This document shows, piece by piece, positions 26,000 through 35,598 of a stretch of 64,000 bases of DNA (position 1 is the first letter of the stretch; each line of letters starts with the position of its first letter). Origin of the DNA: Verrucomicrobiia bacterium (GTDB lineage Bacteria > Verrucomicrobiota > Verrucomicrobiia > Verrucomicrobiales > DEV007). The translations under genes and the position numbers were made by a program. The DNA lies in NCBI GenBank assembly GCA_030425385.1, contig JAUIAH010000034.1, forward strand, positions 1 to 64,000, read 5' to 3'. The notes beneath the pieces are model-generated. The model was not told the origin of the DNA, made no database searches, and was given only the letters and a program-made list of their open reading frames with translations.

Positions 26000-26545
26000 A
26001 TGCGTTTCCCTTCCCTCCCGCGCACTGTCCTTGGCCTTCTCCTCGTGTTTCCGCCGACGGCTTTGGCAGATGCGCCTCCTCCTCACGGGAGCATCCTCGT
26101 GATGCGTTGTGATGCCCTAGCTGACCGCGGCATCCCTTATGTCTATGGTGGCACGACCATGCATGGCATGGATTGCTCGGCTTCCGTGCAGCGTTTGTTT
26201 CGCGATCTGGGACACGCCTTACCTCGAACTTCTGAGGCTCAGGCCAATCACCTGGCGCGTCAGGGACGCCTTTGGCGATCGGCCCCAGGGGAAGATGAGC
26301 GACTCATCTTCTCCCGTCTCAAGCCTGGCGACCTCCTCTTCTGGGCGGGCAATGATAGCCCCAACCGGATCTCCCATGTCATGGTATTCGTGCGCATGCA
26401 GGAGCCCGGTAGAGCGATCCTTTGGGGAGCGCGCGGGAGGCGCAAGACGGGGCGAACGGGCAGTGGAGTGGATTATTTCGACTATCGATTGGGAAGGCAG
26501 AAAGGCCGACGACTGGCCGCCTATGGCCGTCCTGTGGGCCGGTGA
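26000..26545 (+). CDS. NlpC/P60 family cell-wall hydrolase
   Basis: 181 residues with a Sec signal (residues 1-23, ending ALA). The NlpC/P60 cysteine peptidase core is complete: YVYGGTTMHGMDCSASVQRLF with the catalytic Cys, LPRTSEAQ, LKPGDLLFWAG, and ISHVMVFV with the catalytic His. Such enzymes cut bonds to D-glutamate or diaminopimelate in peptidoglycan stem peptides, outside the cytoplasmic membrane. No extra targeting domain (SH3, LysM) is present. Single gene, 59 nt ahead of the large cytochrome-type protein. Confidence 0.88.
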   Translation: MRFPSLPRTVLGLLLVFPPTALADAPPPHGSILVMRCDALADRGIPYVYGGTTMHGMDCSASVQRLFRDLGHALPRTSEAQANHLARQGRLWRSAPGEDERLIFSRLKPGDLLFWAGNDSPNRISHVMVFVRMQEPGRAILWGARGRRKTGRTGSGVDYFDYRLGRQKGRRLAAYGRPVGR

Positions 26546-26604
26546 CGCGCGCGAGGGAATCGGAATGGCTTCCCAAGTGAGGGAGATTGAGCTAGCCTCT
26601 GGCC

Positions 26605-29223
26605 ATGCGCATGCCCCTGGTGATCTTCCTCGCTGCCGCGTTTCCAATCCTAACGGTTGCTCAAGAAGAGGGGCCCTCCCGCACGCGTGTCGGCCTCTTG
26701 GCTCTCTATGACTTTTCCGAGCCAGAGGGCGCGTTGATCCGTGATCGGGCTCAGGTTGGAGCGCCCATTGATCTTGAGATCGATGACATCAATGATGTGC
26801 GGCGCTCTGAGGGGACCTTGCAGATTATTCGCAAGGTGGGGATCCGTTCGCAGCGTCCGCCGAGTCGCTTGAATGCCGCGATCAAACGCTCGGGTGAGAT
26901 CACGATCGAGGCGTGGTTGCAGTCCTCGACGCTTGAGCAATCGGGGCCGGCGCGCATTGTGAGCCTTTCCAAAGGATCCTCGGATCGCAATGCCACTTTG
27001 GGCCAAGATGGCGAGGCTTTTGACGTTCGGTTCCGCACGAGCAAGACGAATCGCAATGGCCTGCCAAGTCTGGCCACGCCCAAGGGGAAGGTGACGACAG
27101 CGCTTACTCATGTGGTCTATGTGAGGGATCGCTCGGGGCGCACGCGCTTGTATGTGGATGGTGAGAAGGTGAGTGAGAAGCTGATCGAGGGGGCCTTGAG
27201 GAATTGGGCGGGAAACTATCACTTATCCCTTGCGAATGAAATATCCAAGGATCGGCCATGGTTGGGAACGTTTCATCTCGTGGCGTTGTATGGGCGGGAC
27301 TTGCGCCCTGAAGAGGTGCGCCGTCATTTCCAGTTAGGCCCGGCGGCGCCCACAGAGGCTCCCGAAGGCCACCTGGCGGATGCGAATACGACGTTGTTTG
27401 ATGAAGCGATCGCGCCGCTCTTTGCCAAACATTGCCTTGAGTGTCACGATGCCTCAAATCGGGAAGGAGAATTTGATTTGTCGAACAAAGCGGCAGCTCT
27501 GGCGGGCGGGAGTGAGGGTCCTGCCATTGTCCCAGGAAACGCGGATAAGAGTTATCTCTGGGAACTCGTGCTTCACGACGATATGCCTGAAGATCGGGAA
27601 CCCTTGTCGCCATCAGAGAAGAAGCTGCTGAAGGAATGGATCGATGGTGGTGCCAAGTGGTCGTCGGAGATGATTGATCCCTTGGCGCACAAGCGAGATC
27701 GCCGGGCGACGGAGCAGTTTGTCAGACGCCTGACCGTGCCCGAATACACGGCGACGGTGCAGGCAGCGGTGGGGGTGGATATCCGCAAAGAAGCCCGCGA
27801 GATCCTTCCTCCTGACTTGAGAGCTGATGGCTTCAGCAACACGGCCTACAATCTCGGGGTCGACTTTGCGAATGTGGAAGGGTACGCCAAGCTCGCGAGT
27901 CTCATTGTGAGTCGAATGGATGTTCCGGCGTTTACGAAGCGCTTTGGAAAGAACGTGAAGTTTACTGATAAGACGATGGGAGCCATGATCCAGAACATGG
28001 GGAAGTGGCTCTTGCGTGGGCCTTTGGATGATGACGAGGTCATTGCTTACCGCGGGATTTCCACGACGGTGGCGAGCGCCGGAGGCACCTATGAGGAGGC
28101 GCTTTCCTATATCATTGAGGCGATGCTTCAGTCGCCCCGTTTCATTTATCAGATTGAGAATCAGCGAGGAGATGGACAGGTCTGGCCAGTGAGCGAGTTC
28201 GAGTTGGCCTCGCGGATGAGTTATATCATGTGGGGCGCTTCTCCTGACAGAGCCCTCATGGATGCGGCGGATCGCGGAAATCTCTACGATCCCGAGGACA
28301 TTGAGAAACAAGTGGATCGGATGATGCAGGACCCGCGGACGAGGGAGCGTTCCCTGCAGTTCATGAGTGAATGGTTGCATCTGGGACGCCTCCAGAATTT
28401 GCGGCCTAACAAGGATCTCTTTCCGCATTGGAGGGCCGAGCTCGCGGAGGACATGAAGGCGGAGACCTTGGCCTTCTTCAACGACCTGGTGTGGGAACAG
28501 AATCGGCCCCTAGCGGATTTGTTGAATGCGCAATTCACTTACGTGACCCCAAGGCTAGCAGATCACTATCGGCTGGCAGTGCGTCCTGAAGGCGGGCCCC
28601 AGCAGTTGCAGCGCGTTAGTTTGAAGGATGATGCCGCTCGCGGCGGGTTGTTGACTCAAGGCAGCATCCTCACCATCGGCGGCGATGAGGCGTCCACGGT
28701 GACTCGGGGACTCTTTGTTCTTCATGACCTCCTGCGCAGCGGGGTGAATGATCCGCCTCCTGGGGTCGATACGAGTCCAGTGCCTGCGGAACCTGGACGC
28801 ACACAGCGTTCCATTGCCGAAGAGCGAATTGAGAGCCGCTCATGCGGGGGATGCCATAGCAAATTTGAGCCCTTGGCCTTCGGCATGGGCAAGTTCGATG
28901 GGCTGGGCACCTACATGGAGCGCGATCACCATGGCAATGCCCTTCGCGACGACGGTGAGATCCTCTTTCCTAACCACGCGGAGCCCATTCCTTTCGCGAA
29001 TGCTGGAGAGTTGATGGATCTTCTCGCGCAGAGCCCGCGGGTGCAGGAGAATTTCGCCTGGAAATTGACCCAATACGCTCTCGGTCGTCCTCTTGTGAGT
29101 GCGGATACCGCCGCCGTCTACAAGATCCACCGGCTTGCGCAGGCTGGCGGTGGCACCTATAAAAGTCTCCTCAAGGCCATCGTTCTCAGCGATCTCGTTC
29201 AAACCATGCGCACTGAATCCTAA
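26605..29223 (+). CDS. LamG/cytochrome c-like/DUF1592-DUF1588-DUF1585 protein
   Basis: 872 residues with a Sec signal (residues 1-19). A LamG domain (about 25-245) leads to a Planctomycete-type cytochrome c module with a single haem site in KHCLECHD (about 275-282). DUF1587 (about 375-445), DUF1595/DUF1592 (about 500-640, ESRF-like SPRFIYQIENQ, LQFMSEWLHLGRL), DUF1588 (about 660-765, GGLLTQGSILTIGGDEASTVTRGLFVLHDLL, CGGCHSKFEPLAFGM) and DUF1585 (ALGRPLVSADTAAVYKI) follow. The architecture is characteristic of Planctomycetes and Verrucomicrobia; its role is unknown but probably extracytoplasmic and redox-linked. It pairs, as usual, with a DUF1552 protein 15 nt downstream. Confidence 0.92.
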   Translation: MRMPLVIFLAAAFPILTVAQEEGPSRTRVGLLALYDFSEPEGALIRDRAQVGAPIDLEIDDINDVRRSEGTLQIIRKVGIRSQRPPSRLNAAIKRSGEITIEAWLQSSTLEQSGPARIVSLSKGSSDRNATLGQDGEAFDVRFRTSKTNRNGLPSLATPKGKVTTALTHVVYVRDRSGRTRLYVDGEKVSEKLIEGALRNWAGNYHLSLANEISKDRPWLGTFHLVALYGRDLRPEEVRRHFQLGPAAPTEAPEGHLADANTTLFDEAIAPLFAKHCLECHDASNREGEFDLSNKAAALAGGSEGPAIVPGNADKSYLWELVLHDDMPEDREPLSPSEKKLLKEWIDGGAKWSSEMIDPLAHKRDRRATEQFVRRLTVPEYTATVQAAVGVDIRKEAREILPPDLRADGFSNTAYNLGVDFANVEGYAKLASLIVSRMDVPAFTKRFGKNVKFTDKTMGAMIQNMGKWLLRGPLDDDEVIAYRGISTTVASAGGTYEEALSYIIEAMLQSPRFIYQIENQRGDGQVWPVSEFELASRMSYIMWGASPDRALMDAADRGNLYDPEDIEKQVDRMMQDPRTRERSLQFMSEWLHLGRLQNLRPNKDLFPHWRAELAEDMKAETLAFFNDLVWEQNRPLADLLNAQFTYVTPRLADHYRLAVRPEGGPQQLQRVSLKDDAARGGLLTQGSILTIGGDEASTVTRGLFVLHDLLRSGVNDPPPGVDTSPVPAEPGRTQRSIAEERIESRSCGGCHSKFEPLAFGMGKFDGLGTYMERDHHGNALRDDGEILFPNHAEPIPFANAGELMDLLAQSPRVQENFAWKLTQYALGRPLVSADTAAVYKIHRLAQAGGGTYKSLLKAIVLSDLVQTMRTES

Positions 29224-29238
29224 CGACCTTCTATTCTC

Positions 29239-30663
29239 ATGAGCCAACCCACGCTAAACCGTCGCACTCTCCTCAAAGGCCTTGGATCGGTCGCCATCGG
29301 CTTGCCGTTTCTAGAGGAAATGTTAGCCACTTCCGCTGCTGCTGCCACGACCTCTGCCAACCAGATTCCCGTGAGGGCTTTCAATGTCTTCTTTGGCTTG
29401 GGCATCCCCGCGCCCCTGCAAGAGGAGGGTTTTGAGGGTGTGTTAGAGCCGCTTGAGAAGCTTAGCGATAAGCTGCTCATCATGCGCCAGGTAGATCATG
29501 TTCGCGCTGATGAGTCGGGCATCAATGCGCACTTTGACGGAGCCTCGGCTGCATTCACCGCGGAGCCGCCTAACGGTGAGGCGAAATCGGGAGGGCCCTC
29601 CATTGATCAAGTCATCCGGCACGCCCACTACGCTGATGGCATGCCAGCGGGCATGGTACCCACGCTTGTAGCGGGTACCTTCTTTCGGCGGAGCCGCGTC
29701 AGCCGTTATGTCCACAGCTACAATCTCGATGGGACCGTGGCGGCGACCATGCAGGAACGTCCCCGTGATGTCTTTGAGAGGGTCTTTGGCAGCCTTTCTC
29801 AGGGCGATGAAGATGCGCGCACCCGGCAATTAAAGCGCAGCGTCTTGGATTCCGTCATGGATCAATACCATTTCTACACCGGCGCACACTCGCCGCTGGG
29901 CTCGGCGTCGAAAGGACGCATCAAAGACCACCTCGATCGCATCCGCGAGTTTGAACTGCGCGCCTATGAGATGGAACGTCCGGAAGGTGCTCCTGACATT
30001 CCTCCTAAGTCAGCGATCGCCCATGGCGGTGCTGCGGATCCTGGGGGAGAAGGCATCGACATCACCCTGGAGGCCCTAACAAAGGAATGGCGTCTCATGG
30101 CCGATCTTTATGCGCTTGCCATCCAAACGGACCGGGTTCGCTTTGGATCGTTGACCTTCCTTGCTGCCGGGGAACGCATCCGCCTGACGGGAGACTACCT
30201 GTATGAGGGTGAGAAGCGCTTCACGTTTGACGATGCTCGTCAACACAACGCCTCAGGTTCAGCGGGATGCAGCCACGAATGGTGGCATCGCTTCAATCCC
30301 AAGAAGGACAACGCGCAGCTGCGGGCTCACGCGCACATGAAGATGCGTGAAATTGCCTACTTCCTCGAGAGATTGTCTGACAAAGACACCGTGGAAGCCA
30401 ATGGAAAGACGATCCTCGAGAACGCCCTCATCACGATTTCGACGGAGTCTGGCGACGGGCGTCACAACGACGTGAAACGCGAACTCTCGGGTGTCTTTCA
30501 CGCGATCAGTGGCGCCAACGGGCGCTTCAAGACGGGTCAGATCATGAACGTCGGCGCGGAAGGCATTGACGTGTATAACACGATGCTCACGAGCATGGGC
30601 GCCAAGCAAGTCCTCGGTCCCGGCAACCGCGACAGCGTCGCCGTCGACGGCATCCGCGCCTAA
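29239..30663 (+). CDS. DUF1552 protein with Tat signal
   Basis: 474 residues. The N-terminus NRRTLLKGLGSVAIGLPFLEEML is a twin-arginine signal, so the protein is exported folded. The body matches DUF1552, the constant partner of DUF1592/DUF1588 proteins: VRAFNVFFGLGIPAPLQE, KLLIMRQVDHV, FHAHFDG-like FNAHFDGASAAF, and a distal SHEWWHR and TESGDGRHND region that resembles sulfatase-like metal sites. Function unknown. Spacing to both neighbours is 15 nt, with almost the same junction sequence (TAACGAC). Confidence 0.9.
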   Translation: MSQPTLNRRTLLKGLGSVAIGLPFLEEMLATSAAAATTSANQIPVRAFNVFFGLGIPAPLQEEGFEGVLEPLEKLSDKLLIMRQVDHVRADESGINAHFDGASAAFTAEPPNGEAKSGGPSIDQVIRHAHYADGMPAGMVPTLVAGTFFRRSRVSRYVHSYNLDGTVAATMQERPRDVFERVFGSLSQGDEDARTRQLKRSVLDSVMDQYHFYTGAHSPLGSASKGRIKDHLDRIREFELRAYEMERPEGAPDIPPKSAIAHGGAADPGGEGIDITLEALTKEWRLMADLYALAIQTDRVRFGSLTFLAAGERIRLTGDYLYEGEKRFTFDDARQHNASGSAGCSHEWWHRFNPKKDNAQLRAHAHMKMREIAYFLERLSDKDTVEANGKTILENALITISTESGDGRHNDVKRELSGVFHAISGANGRFKTGQIMNVGAEGIDVYNTMLTSMGAKQVLGPGNRDSVAVDGIRA

Positions 30664-30678
30664 CGACATTGCTCACAC

Positions 30679-32952
30679 ATGGCTTCTGGTAACGCAGGCA
30701 AGAAACGGGTCACTTTTCGATTTCGCACCACGCCCGGTCGGCGGGTGGCCGTGGTCGGTAGCTTCAACGACTGGGACCCTCAAGCACTGCTTCTGAACGA
30801 CCAGAAGGGAACAGGACTTTATACACGCACGTGTTATGTGGCTGCGGGTGATCACGAGTACAAGTATGTGGTCGATGGGCAATGGCGTCTGAGTTTAGAG
30901 GAACCCTATCATACTAATCAGGAAGGGCATGCGAATCACTTTCTCCCGAGGCCTCCTCAGGGGGAAACAGGATTGCCGGGCCGCGTCCCGCTCTCGTTGC
31001 AAGACGATCCCTATTTGGAGCCGTTCGCGTCCGCCTTGCGTCGTCGCTGCGCGTTGCGCCAGGCCATACACCAGCGGCTGACTGGGGGAAATATCTCCCT
31101 AGCGGAATTCTCAAGTGCGCATGAATACTACGGTTTGCATCGACAGGGGAACGCGTGGGCTTTTCGAGAATGGGCTCCGAATGCGACCTCGATCACGCTC
31201 TTTGGGAGCTTTTGTGACTGGGATCCGCATCGGGGAATCGCGTTGGCGCGGGTGAATGCAAAGGGCGATTGGGAAGCGATCTTTCCCGCCGAGACCGTAC
31301 ATCATCAGGATCTCTACAAGCTACGAGTGACCTGGGACGGAGGGGAAGGGGAGCGGTTACCTGCCTACACACGGCGCGTGGTTCAAGATGAATCGACCAA
31401 GGCCTTTGACGCTCAGGTGTGGGATCCGCCGGAACCCTATCATTGGCAGCACGCTCGTCCCGGTGGCATGGATGATGCGCTGTTGATCTACGAGGCGCAC
31501 GTGGGCATCGCCCAGGAAGAGCCAAAGGTGGGAAGTTATCTTGAGTTTCGCGACAAGATCCTGCCGCGAATCGATGATGCGGGCTACAATGCCATCCAGC
31601 TGATGGCTCTGACAGAACATCCTTATTATGGGTCGTTTGGCTATCATGTGGCGAATTTCTATGCCTGCTCTTCCCGCTTTGGCACGCCAGAGGAACTCAA
31701 GAGCCTCATTGATGAAGCGCATCGGCGAGGGTTACGAGTGATCATGGACCTCGTCCACTCGCATGCGGTGAAGAATGAAGCCGAAGGCCTCTCGCGCTTT
31801 GATGGCACATCCTATCAGTATTTCCACGATGGTGCTCGTGGCGATCATGTGGCGTGGGACTCACGTTGTTTCGACTATCAGAAGCCTGAGGTGCTACATT
31901 TCTTGCTTTCCAATTGCCGGTACTGGCTGGATGAGTTTCAGGTGGATGGGTTTCGGTTCGATGGCGTCACGAGCATGCTCTACGAGCATCATGGTCTCGG
32001 AGGAGCGTTCGATTCCTACCAGCGTTATTTCGATGAAAGTGTGGATGAGGATGCCTATAGCTATCTGGGCCTGGCCAATGCGCTCATTCATGAAGTGCAC
32101 CCAGGGGCCATCACCATTGCGGAAGATGTGAGTGGCATGCCCGGATTAGGCGCTGGGTTGGAAGAAGGTGGGTGCGGGTTCGATGCGCGCATGGCGATGG
32201 GTGTGCCGGATCATTGGTTTCGCCTGACGGATATGCCTGACGAGCATTGGAATGTGGAACAGCTCTGGTATGAACTGACGAATCGTCGCCAAGATGAACG
32301 CACCATCAGCTATGTGGAGAGCCATGATCAAGCATTGGTGGGTGGTAAGAGTTTCATCTTCGAACTCATTGATGCGGCCATGTATGACAGCATGGCACGC
32401 CATGTGGATAGTCTAGCCGTGGATCGCGGTGTCGCCTTGCACAAGCTCGCTCGCCTTCTCACCGTGATCACGAGTGATGCAGGCTATCTCAATTTCATGG
32501 GCAATGAATTTGGACATCCAGAATGGATCGATTTCCCACGGGAAGGGAATGGATGGTCCTATCATTATGCAAGGCGACAGTGGTCGCTCCGGGATGATCC
32601 TCACCTTCGCTATCACGGCTTGGCGGAGTTTGATCGTGACATGTTAGGCGTCCTGCACGGTGCGCACTGCCTCACACACGCACCAGAGCAGTTGTGCGTG
32701 CATGTGGAAGATCAGGTCCTCGCCTGTGCGCGGGGAGAACTTGTCTTCCTCTTCAATTTCCACCCCACGCGTTCTCACGAGGCGTATGCTATTCCGGTCC
32801 CGGACACCCGTTACACCTTGGTTCTGGATTCTGACCAGGATCGGTATGCTGGGCACGGGCGTCTAGCAGAAAGCCAGATATTCGACGTCACTGAGGGACA
32901 CTTACAAGCTTATCTCCCCACGCGAACGGCCCTCATTCTGAGGACGGCATAG
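30679..32952 (+). CDS. glgB: 1,4-alpha-glucan branching enzyme, eukaryote-type (GH13_8), with extra N-terminal carbohydrate-binding domain
   Basis: 757 residues. An AMPK-type glycogen-binding module is at about 8-92 (VAVVGSFNDWDPQALLL, HEYKYVVDGQW). A second E-set/CBM48 domain follows at about 140-225 (TSITLFGSFCDWDP). The GH13 barrel carries LLIYEAHVGIAQEEPKVGSY, GYNAIQLMALTEHPYYGSFGYHVANFYACSSRFG, VIMDLVHSHAV, the nucleophile Asp in GFRFDGVTSMLYEHHG, the acid/base Glu in TIAEDVSGMPG and YVESHDQALVG. These match subfamily GH13_8 (eukaryotic and some bacterial enzymes) rather than the usual bacterial GlgB. It makes alpha-1,6 branches in glycogen. It starts 15 nt after the DUF1552 gene; why it sits in that run is unclear. 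Confidence 0.95.
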   Translation: MASGNAGKKRVTFRFRTTPGRRVAVVGSFNDWDPQALLLNDQKGTGLYTRTCYVAAGDHEYKYVVDGQWRLSLEEPYHTNQEGHANHFLPRPPQGETGLPGRVPLSLQDDPYLEPFASALRRRCALRQAIHQRLTGGNISLAEFSSAHEYYGLHRQGNAWAFREWAPNATSITLFGSFCDWDPHRGIALARVNAKGDWEAIFPAETVHHQDLYKLRVTWDGGEGERLPAYTRRVVQDESTKAFDAQVWDPPEPYHWQHARPGGMDDALLIYEAHVGIAQEEPKVGSYLEFRDKILPRIDDAGYNAIQLMALTEHPYYGSFGYHVANFYACSSRFGTPEELKSLIDEAHRRGLRVIMDLVHSHAVKNEAEGLSRFDGTSYQYFHDGARGDHVAWDSRCFDYQKPEVLHFLLSNCRYWLDEFQVDGFRFDGVTSMLYEHHGLGGAFDSYQRYFDESVDEDAYSYLGLANALIHEVHPGAITIAEDVSGMPGLGAGLEEGGCGFDARMAMGVPDHWFRLTDMPDEHWNVEQLWYELTNRRQDERTISYVESHDQALVGGKSFIFELIDAAMYDSMARHVDSLAVDRGVALHKLARLLTVITSDAGYLNFMGNEFGHPEWIDFPREGNGWSYHYARRQWSLRDDPHLRYHGLAEFDRDMLGVLHGAHCLTHAPEQLCVHVEDQVLACARGELVFLFNFHPTRSHEAYAIPVPDTRYTLVLDSDQDRYAGHGRLAESQIFDVTEGHLQAYLPTRTALILRTA

Positions 32953-32971
32953 TTTCCCTGTTGGCTCACAG

Positions 32972-33640
32972 TCACGAGATCACGAGATCCTCGTGGAAAT
33001 ACTTGGGATCCCAGCAGAGATCCGTTTCCGCGTGGTCGACGAGCGCGCCCCACCAGTAGTCTTTGGGTTTGGAGAAACAGAACCGAGACCAATGGATGAT
33101 AAACGCGATGAGCGTCTCGCCAGCCACACGGCCATTGATCAATGGCCGGTCGCGTGTGTCAAAGAAATCGTGGTCGTCATAGACGATCTCACCAGTAGCA
33201 AGATCCCAACAGATCGAATCGCCATCTCCTTCATCCGTGAGCGGCGCCCAATGGAGTGCCTTCTCAAACTGTGATCGGATTTCTGGATCGAGGTTGGCCT
33301 CTTTGGGGCTATTCAGCCAGTGGTGGGCCACCCTCTCAATGCGGCGCTTGTCCTTGATGAGATCCTTGAGGCTAGGGATGAACAATGAGCGATAGCCGTG
33401 TGATTCGGATTCCCAACTGTAGAGGAAGCCATTGCCGATGGTTTGGTAGAACCAACGAACGGTCGGGTGCAGGTCGAATCCTAACTTCTTCGCTGCGCGC
33501 GTGAGCTTGCGATCGGACAACAGCTCGCCGGACCGGCAGTCGACGTCGATCCCGCGGCTTGAGAGGAACTGGTCAACGGGCTGAAAGAGTTTGAGGAAAG
33601 CATCGCGGTCCATGTGCTTCCAAACGCTAACGTTTGCCAT
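32972..33640 (-). CDS. SMI1/KNR4 (SUKH) family protein
   Basis: 222 residues, no signal peptide. The SUKH pattern is visible: an N-terminal helix, DLHPTVRWFYQTIGNGFLYSW (cleft helix), LFIPSLKDLIKD, then HWAPLTDEGDGDSICWDLATGEIVYDDHD, and a C-terminal FIIHWSRFCF helix. SUKH proteins often act as immunity proteins against toxins, but many are orphan housekeeping binders. No toxin gene is adjacent; the Rhs-like gene is 4 kb away. Convergent with glgB (19-nt gap). Confidence 0.75.
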   Translation of the reverse strand: MANVSVWKHMDRDAFLKLFQPVDQFLSSRGIDVDCRSGELLSDRKLTRAAKKLGFDLHPTVRWFYQTIGNGFLYSWESESHGYRSLFIPSLKDLIKDKRRIERVAHHWLNSPKEANLDPEIRSQFEKALHWAPLTDEGDGDSICWDLATGEIVYDDHDFFDTRDRPLINGRVAGETLIAFIIHWSRFCFSKPKDYWWGALVDHAETDLCWDPKYFHEDLVIS

Positions 33641-33738
33641 CAGCCCTAGTCAACACGGCACACACGGCACGGCTTCGGCCAACTTTAGCATTGCTCTGGC
33701 ATCGAACGTTTGGACACTAGCTAGGTCCAAATGAATTG

Positions 33739-35598
33739 ATGGTGCTGGAACGCTGCCCACTTATCTCGATCGCTTTCGGACTCGGTGTGGTTCTTGTGGG
33801 GGGCCTGCTGAGATCCGATGCGTTGACCCTGGATGCCTGTGACGTCGTCCCGAGCGTGCCGAGGGCGCATGCGGCTTGGGCGCTCCGGGTGACGCTTACC
33901 AATGCTCTGAGCGAACCGGCGACGGGGAGGCTGGTGGTGGAGGTCGATGATCCCGCCCAGGGGGCGTTGTTGGATTTCGAAACGGATCTCCTGACGGTAG
34001 GGGGAGACCCTTGGAGGCGCGTCGTGTGGCTGCCGCCTTGGGAGCGGGAGGCGCCATCGTCTTCCGGGGTGTTGGTGGCCGCCCGGCAGTTGCGAGTTCG
34101 CTGGCGGGGTGCTGATGGAGAGGATAAGCTTTTGTTAGAACAGGCGCTGCAGGCACCAGGAGAAGGAACCTATCATCATTACTTCTTGGCAGGCCCGGCG
34201 AAGCGAGGCGTGACGACACCGCTCGATGGCTTTCTTCCTTATCTGACACTGACCTGCTTTCTGCGCACGCCACCCTACCTGACGCTGGACACGTCGGAGC
34301 ACATGATCCGCTTGCGACCGAGCGCTTTTCCGAAGTCGCCCATTGCCTACACAGCGTTTGATATGGTCGTCTTGGATGGGCCTACTTTCGCTGCGCTCGA
34401 TGCGGCGCAGTTGGATGCGTTGCTTGCTTGGTTGAGGGCGGGTGGGCGCGTGTTAGTGCGCCCATTTGCGCAACCACTAACGGATGCGCATATGGATTTC
34501 TTAAGAGCGCTCGAAGCAAGAAGCGAAGGGCCGTCGTTGCTAGATCGCGATCCCGTCTCGCGGCAGTTGCGGCGCTATGACCGTCCTTATTCTCGGCATG
34601 TGGTGGGTTTGGGGCGTGCTCTGATTCTTTCAGAAATTCCGGATCTCGGCGAGGCAGAGAGCGCGGTGAGTTGGCAACGTGCTGGGCTCTTTCTTTACCG
34701 TTTGCCGTTGGGTGGTGATCGCCTGGGCTATCGGCATCTAGAGGTGGAACCCGCGGTGGACGATCGGCAATGGCGGCAATGGTTGGAACAGCACGTGGCC
34801 TATGGTGTCATGGAGCCTCTTCCGTTCTGGTGGCTCTTGGGAGGGGTTCTTCTCTATGTGGCGTTGATCGTACCCATTGATCGACGCGTGTTCCGGCGTT
34901 TGGGAAAACGGAACCTCACATGGATCGCATTTCCTCTGACGACGCTATTCTTTAGTTGGGGATTGATGATGCTCACTGATTGGCATCATGGCAGGTATGC
35001 GGTGCACCAGCGCGTGCACATCGTTGATCTGGGCAATGATGGGCGCGTCTTGCGTCAGTCCACCTTTCACTTTACGCAAAGAGGTCGGGATACCGAAACA
35101 GCCCTGCCATTGCGCCACACGATGTCCACCTTGCTGCCTGGCCTCACCGCAGAGCGGTTGGAGGGACGTCTGGAACATCGCTATGAAGGTAACTTTCCCC
35201 AAGTCTATCAACATCATCTTCGGGAAGCGCAGTGGCGCCCTTTGCGGCGGAGGCACTTTCACATTCCCATGCCTGGGAAAGACACGCTTCCGCACCCAGA
35301 AGTGCTCAAGGTTCTTGCAGAAGGGTCTTCAGCTGGCGGGCGATACGAGAAGGGAATGAGCATGCGCAGGCTTCGGGAGCGGGAAGTGGCGGCGCTCTGC
35401 GTTCCCCCTCAGAAATCGCCATCGAATCGCGTCTTCCGGCCGCAAGAGATTGCTCCCAAAGGCGGGCAGCACTTGCACGATCTCTATCTGGTGGACCCGC
35501 GATCGGATCCGCGACCGTTGCCCGCGATGGTGGAAGTGGTGGTGGGGGATGATCTCTATTACTATCGTCAATTTGGAGGCATGAACCCGGCGGAATGA
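33739..35598 (+). CDS. Membrane protein of an ABC-2 type transporter system
   Basis: About 619 residues from the ATG at 33739. An N-terminal hydrophobic segment (about 8-25) and three helices near residues 355-405 (WWLLGGVLLYVALIVPI, LTWIAFPLTTLFFSWGLMML) bracket a large extracytoplasmic domain. That domain contains FDMVVLDGPTFAALDAAQLDALLAWLRAGGRVLV, the flavodoxin-like core typical of the accessory proteins of gliding-type ABC-2 exporters. The stop overlaps the ATG of the next gene, an ABC-2 permease. The ATPase is not in the window. Substrate unknown. Confidence 0.75.
   Translation: MVLERCPLISIAFGLGVVLVGGLLRSDALTLDACDVVPSVPRAHAAWALRVTLTNALSEPATGRLVVEVDDPAQGALLDFETDLLTVGGDPWRRVVWLPPWEREAPSSSGVLVAARQLRVRWRGADGEDKLLLEQALQAPGEGTYHHYFLAGPAKRGVTTPLDGFLPYLTLTCFLRTPPYLTLDTSEHMIRLRPSAFPKSPIAYTAFDMVVLDGPTFAALDAAQLDALLAWLRAGGRVLVRPFAQPLTDAHMDFLRALEARSEGPSLLDRDPVSRQLRRYDRPYSRHVVGLGRALILSEIPDLGEAESAVSWQRAGLFLYRLPLGGDRLGYRHLEVEPAVDDRQWRQWLEQHVAYGVMEPLPFWWLLGGVLLYVALIVPIDRRVFRRLGKRNLTWIAFPLTTLFFSWGLMMLTDWHHGRYAVHQRVHIVDLGNDGRVLRQSTFHFTQRGRDTETALPLRHTMSTLLPGLTAERLEGRLEHRYEGNFPQVYQHHLREAQWRPLRRRHFHIPMPGKDTLPHPEVLKVLAEGSSAGGRYEKGMSMRRLREREVAALCVPPQKSPSNRVFRPQEIAPKGGQHLHDLYLVDPRSDPRPLPAMVEVVVGDDLYYYRQFGGMNPAE

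Noticed and set aside
32972-33640. SUKH protein as immunity protein of the Rhs-like tip
   Set aside because: It is 4 kb from the YD-repeat gene, on the other strand, with unrelated genes between; no sequence evidence links them.
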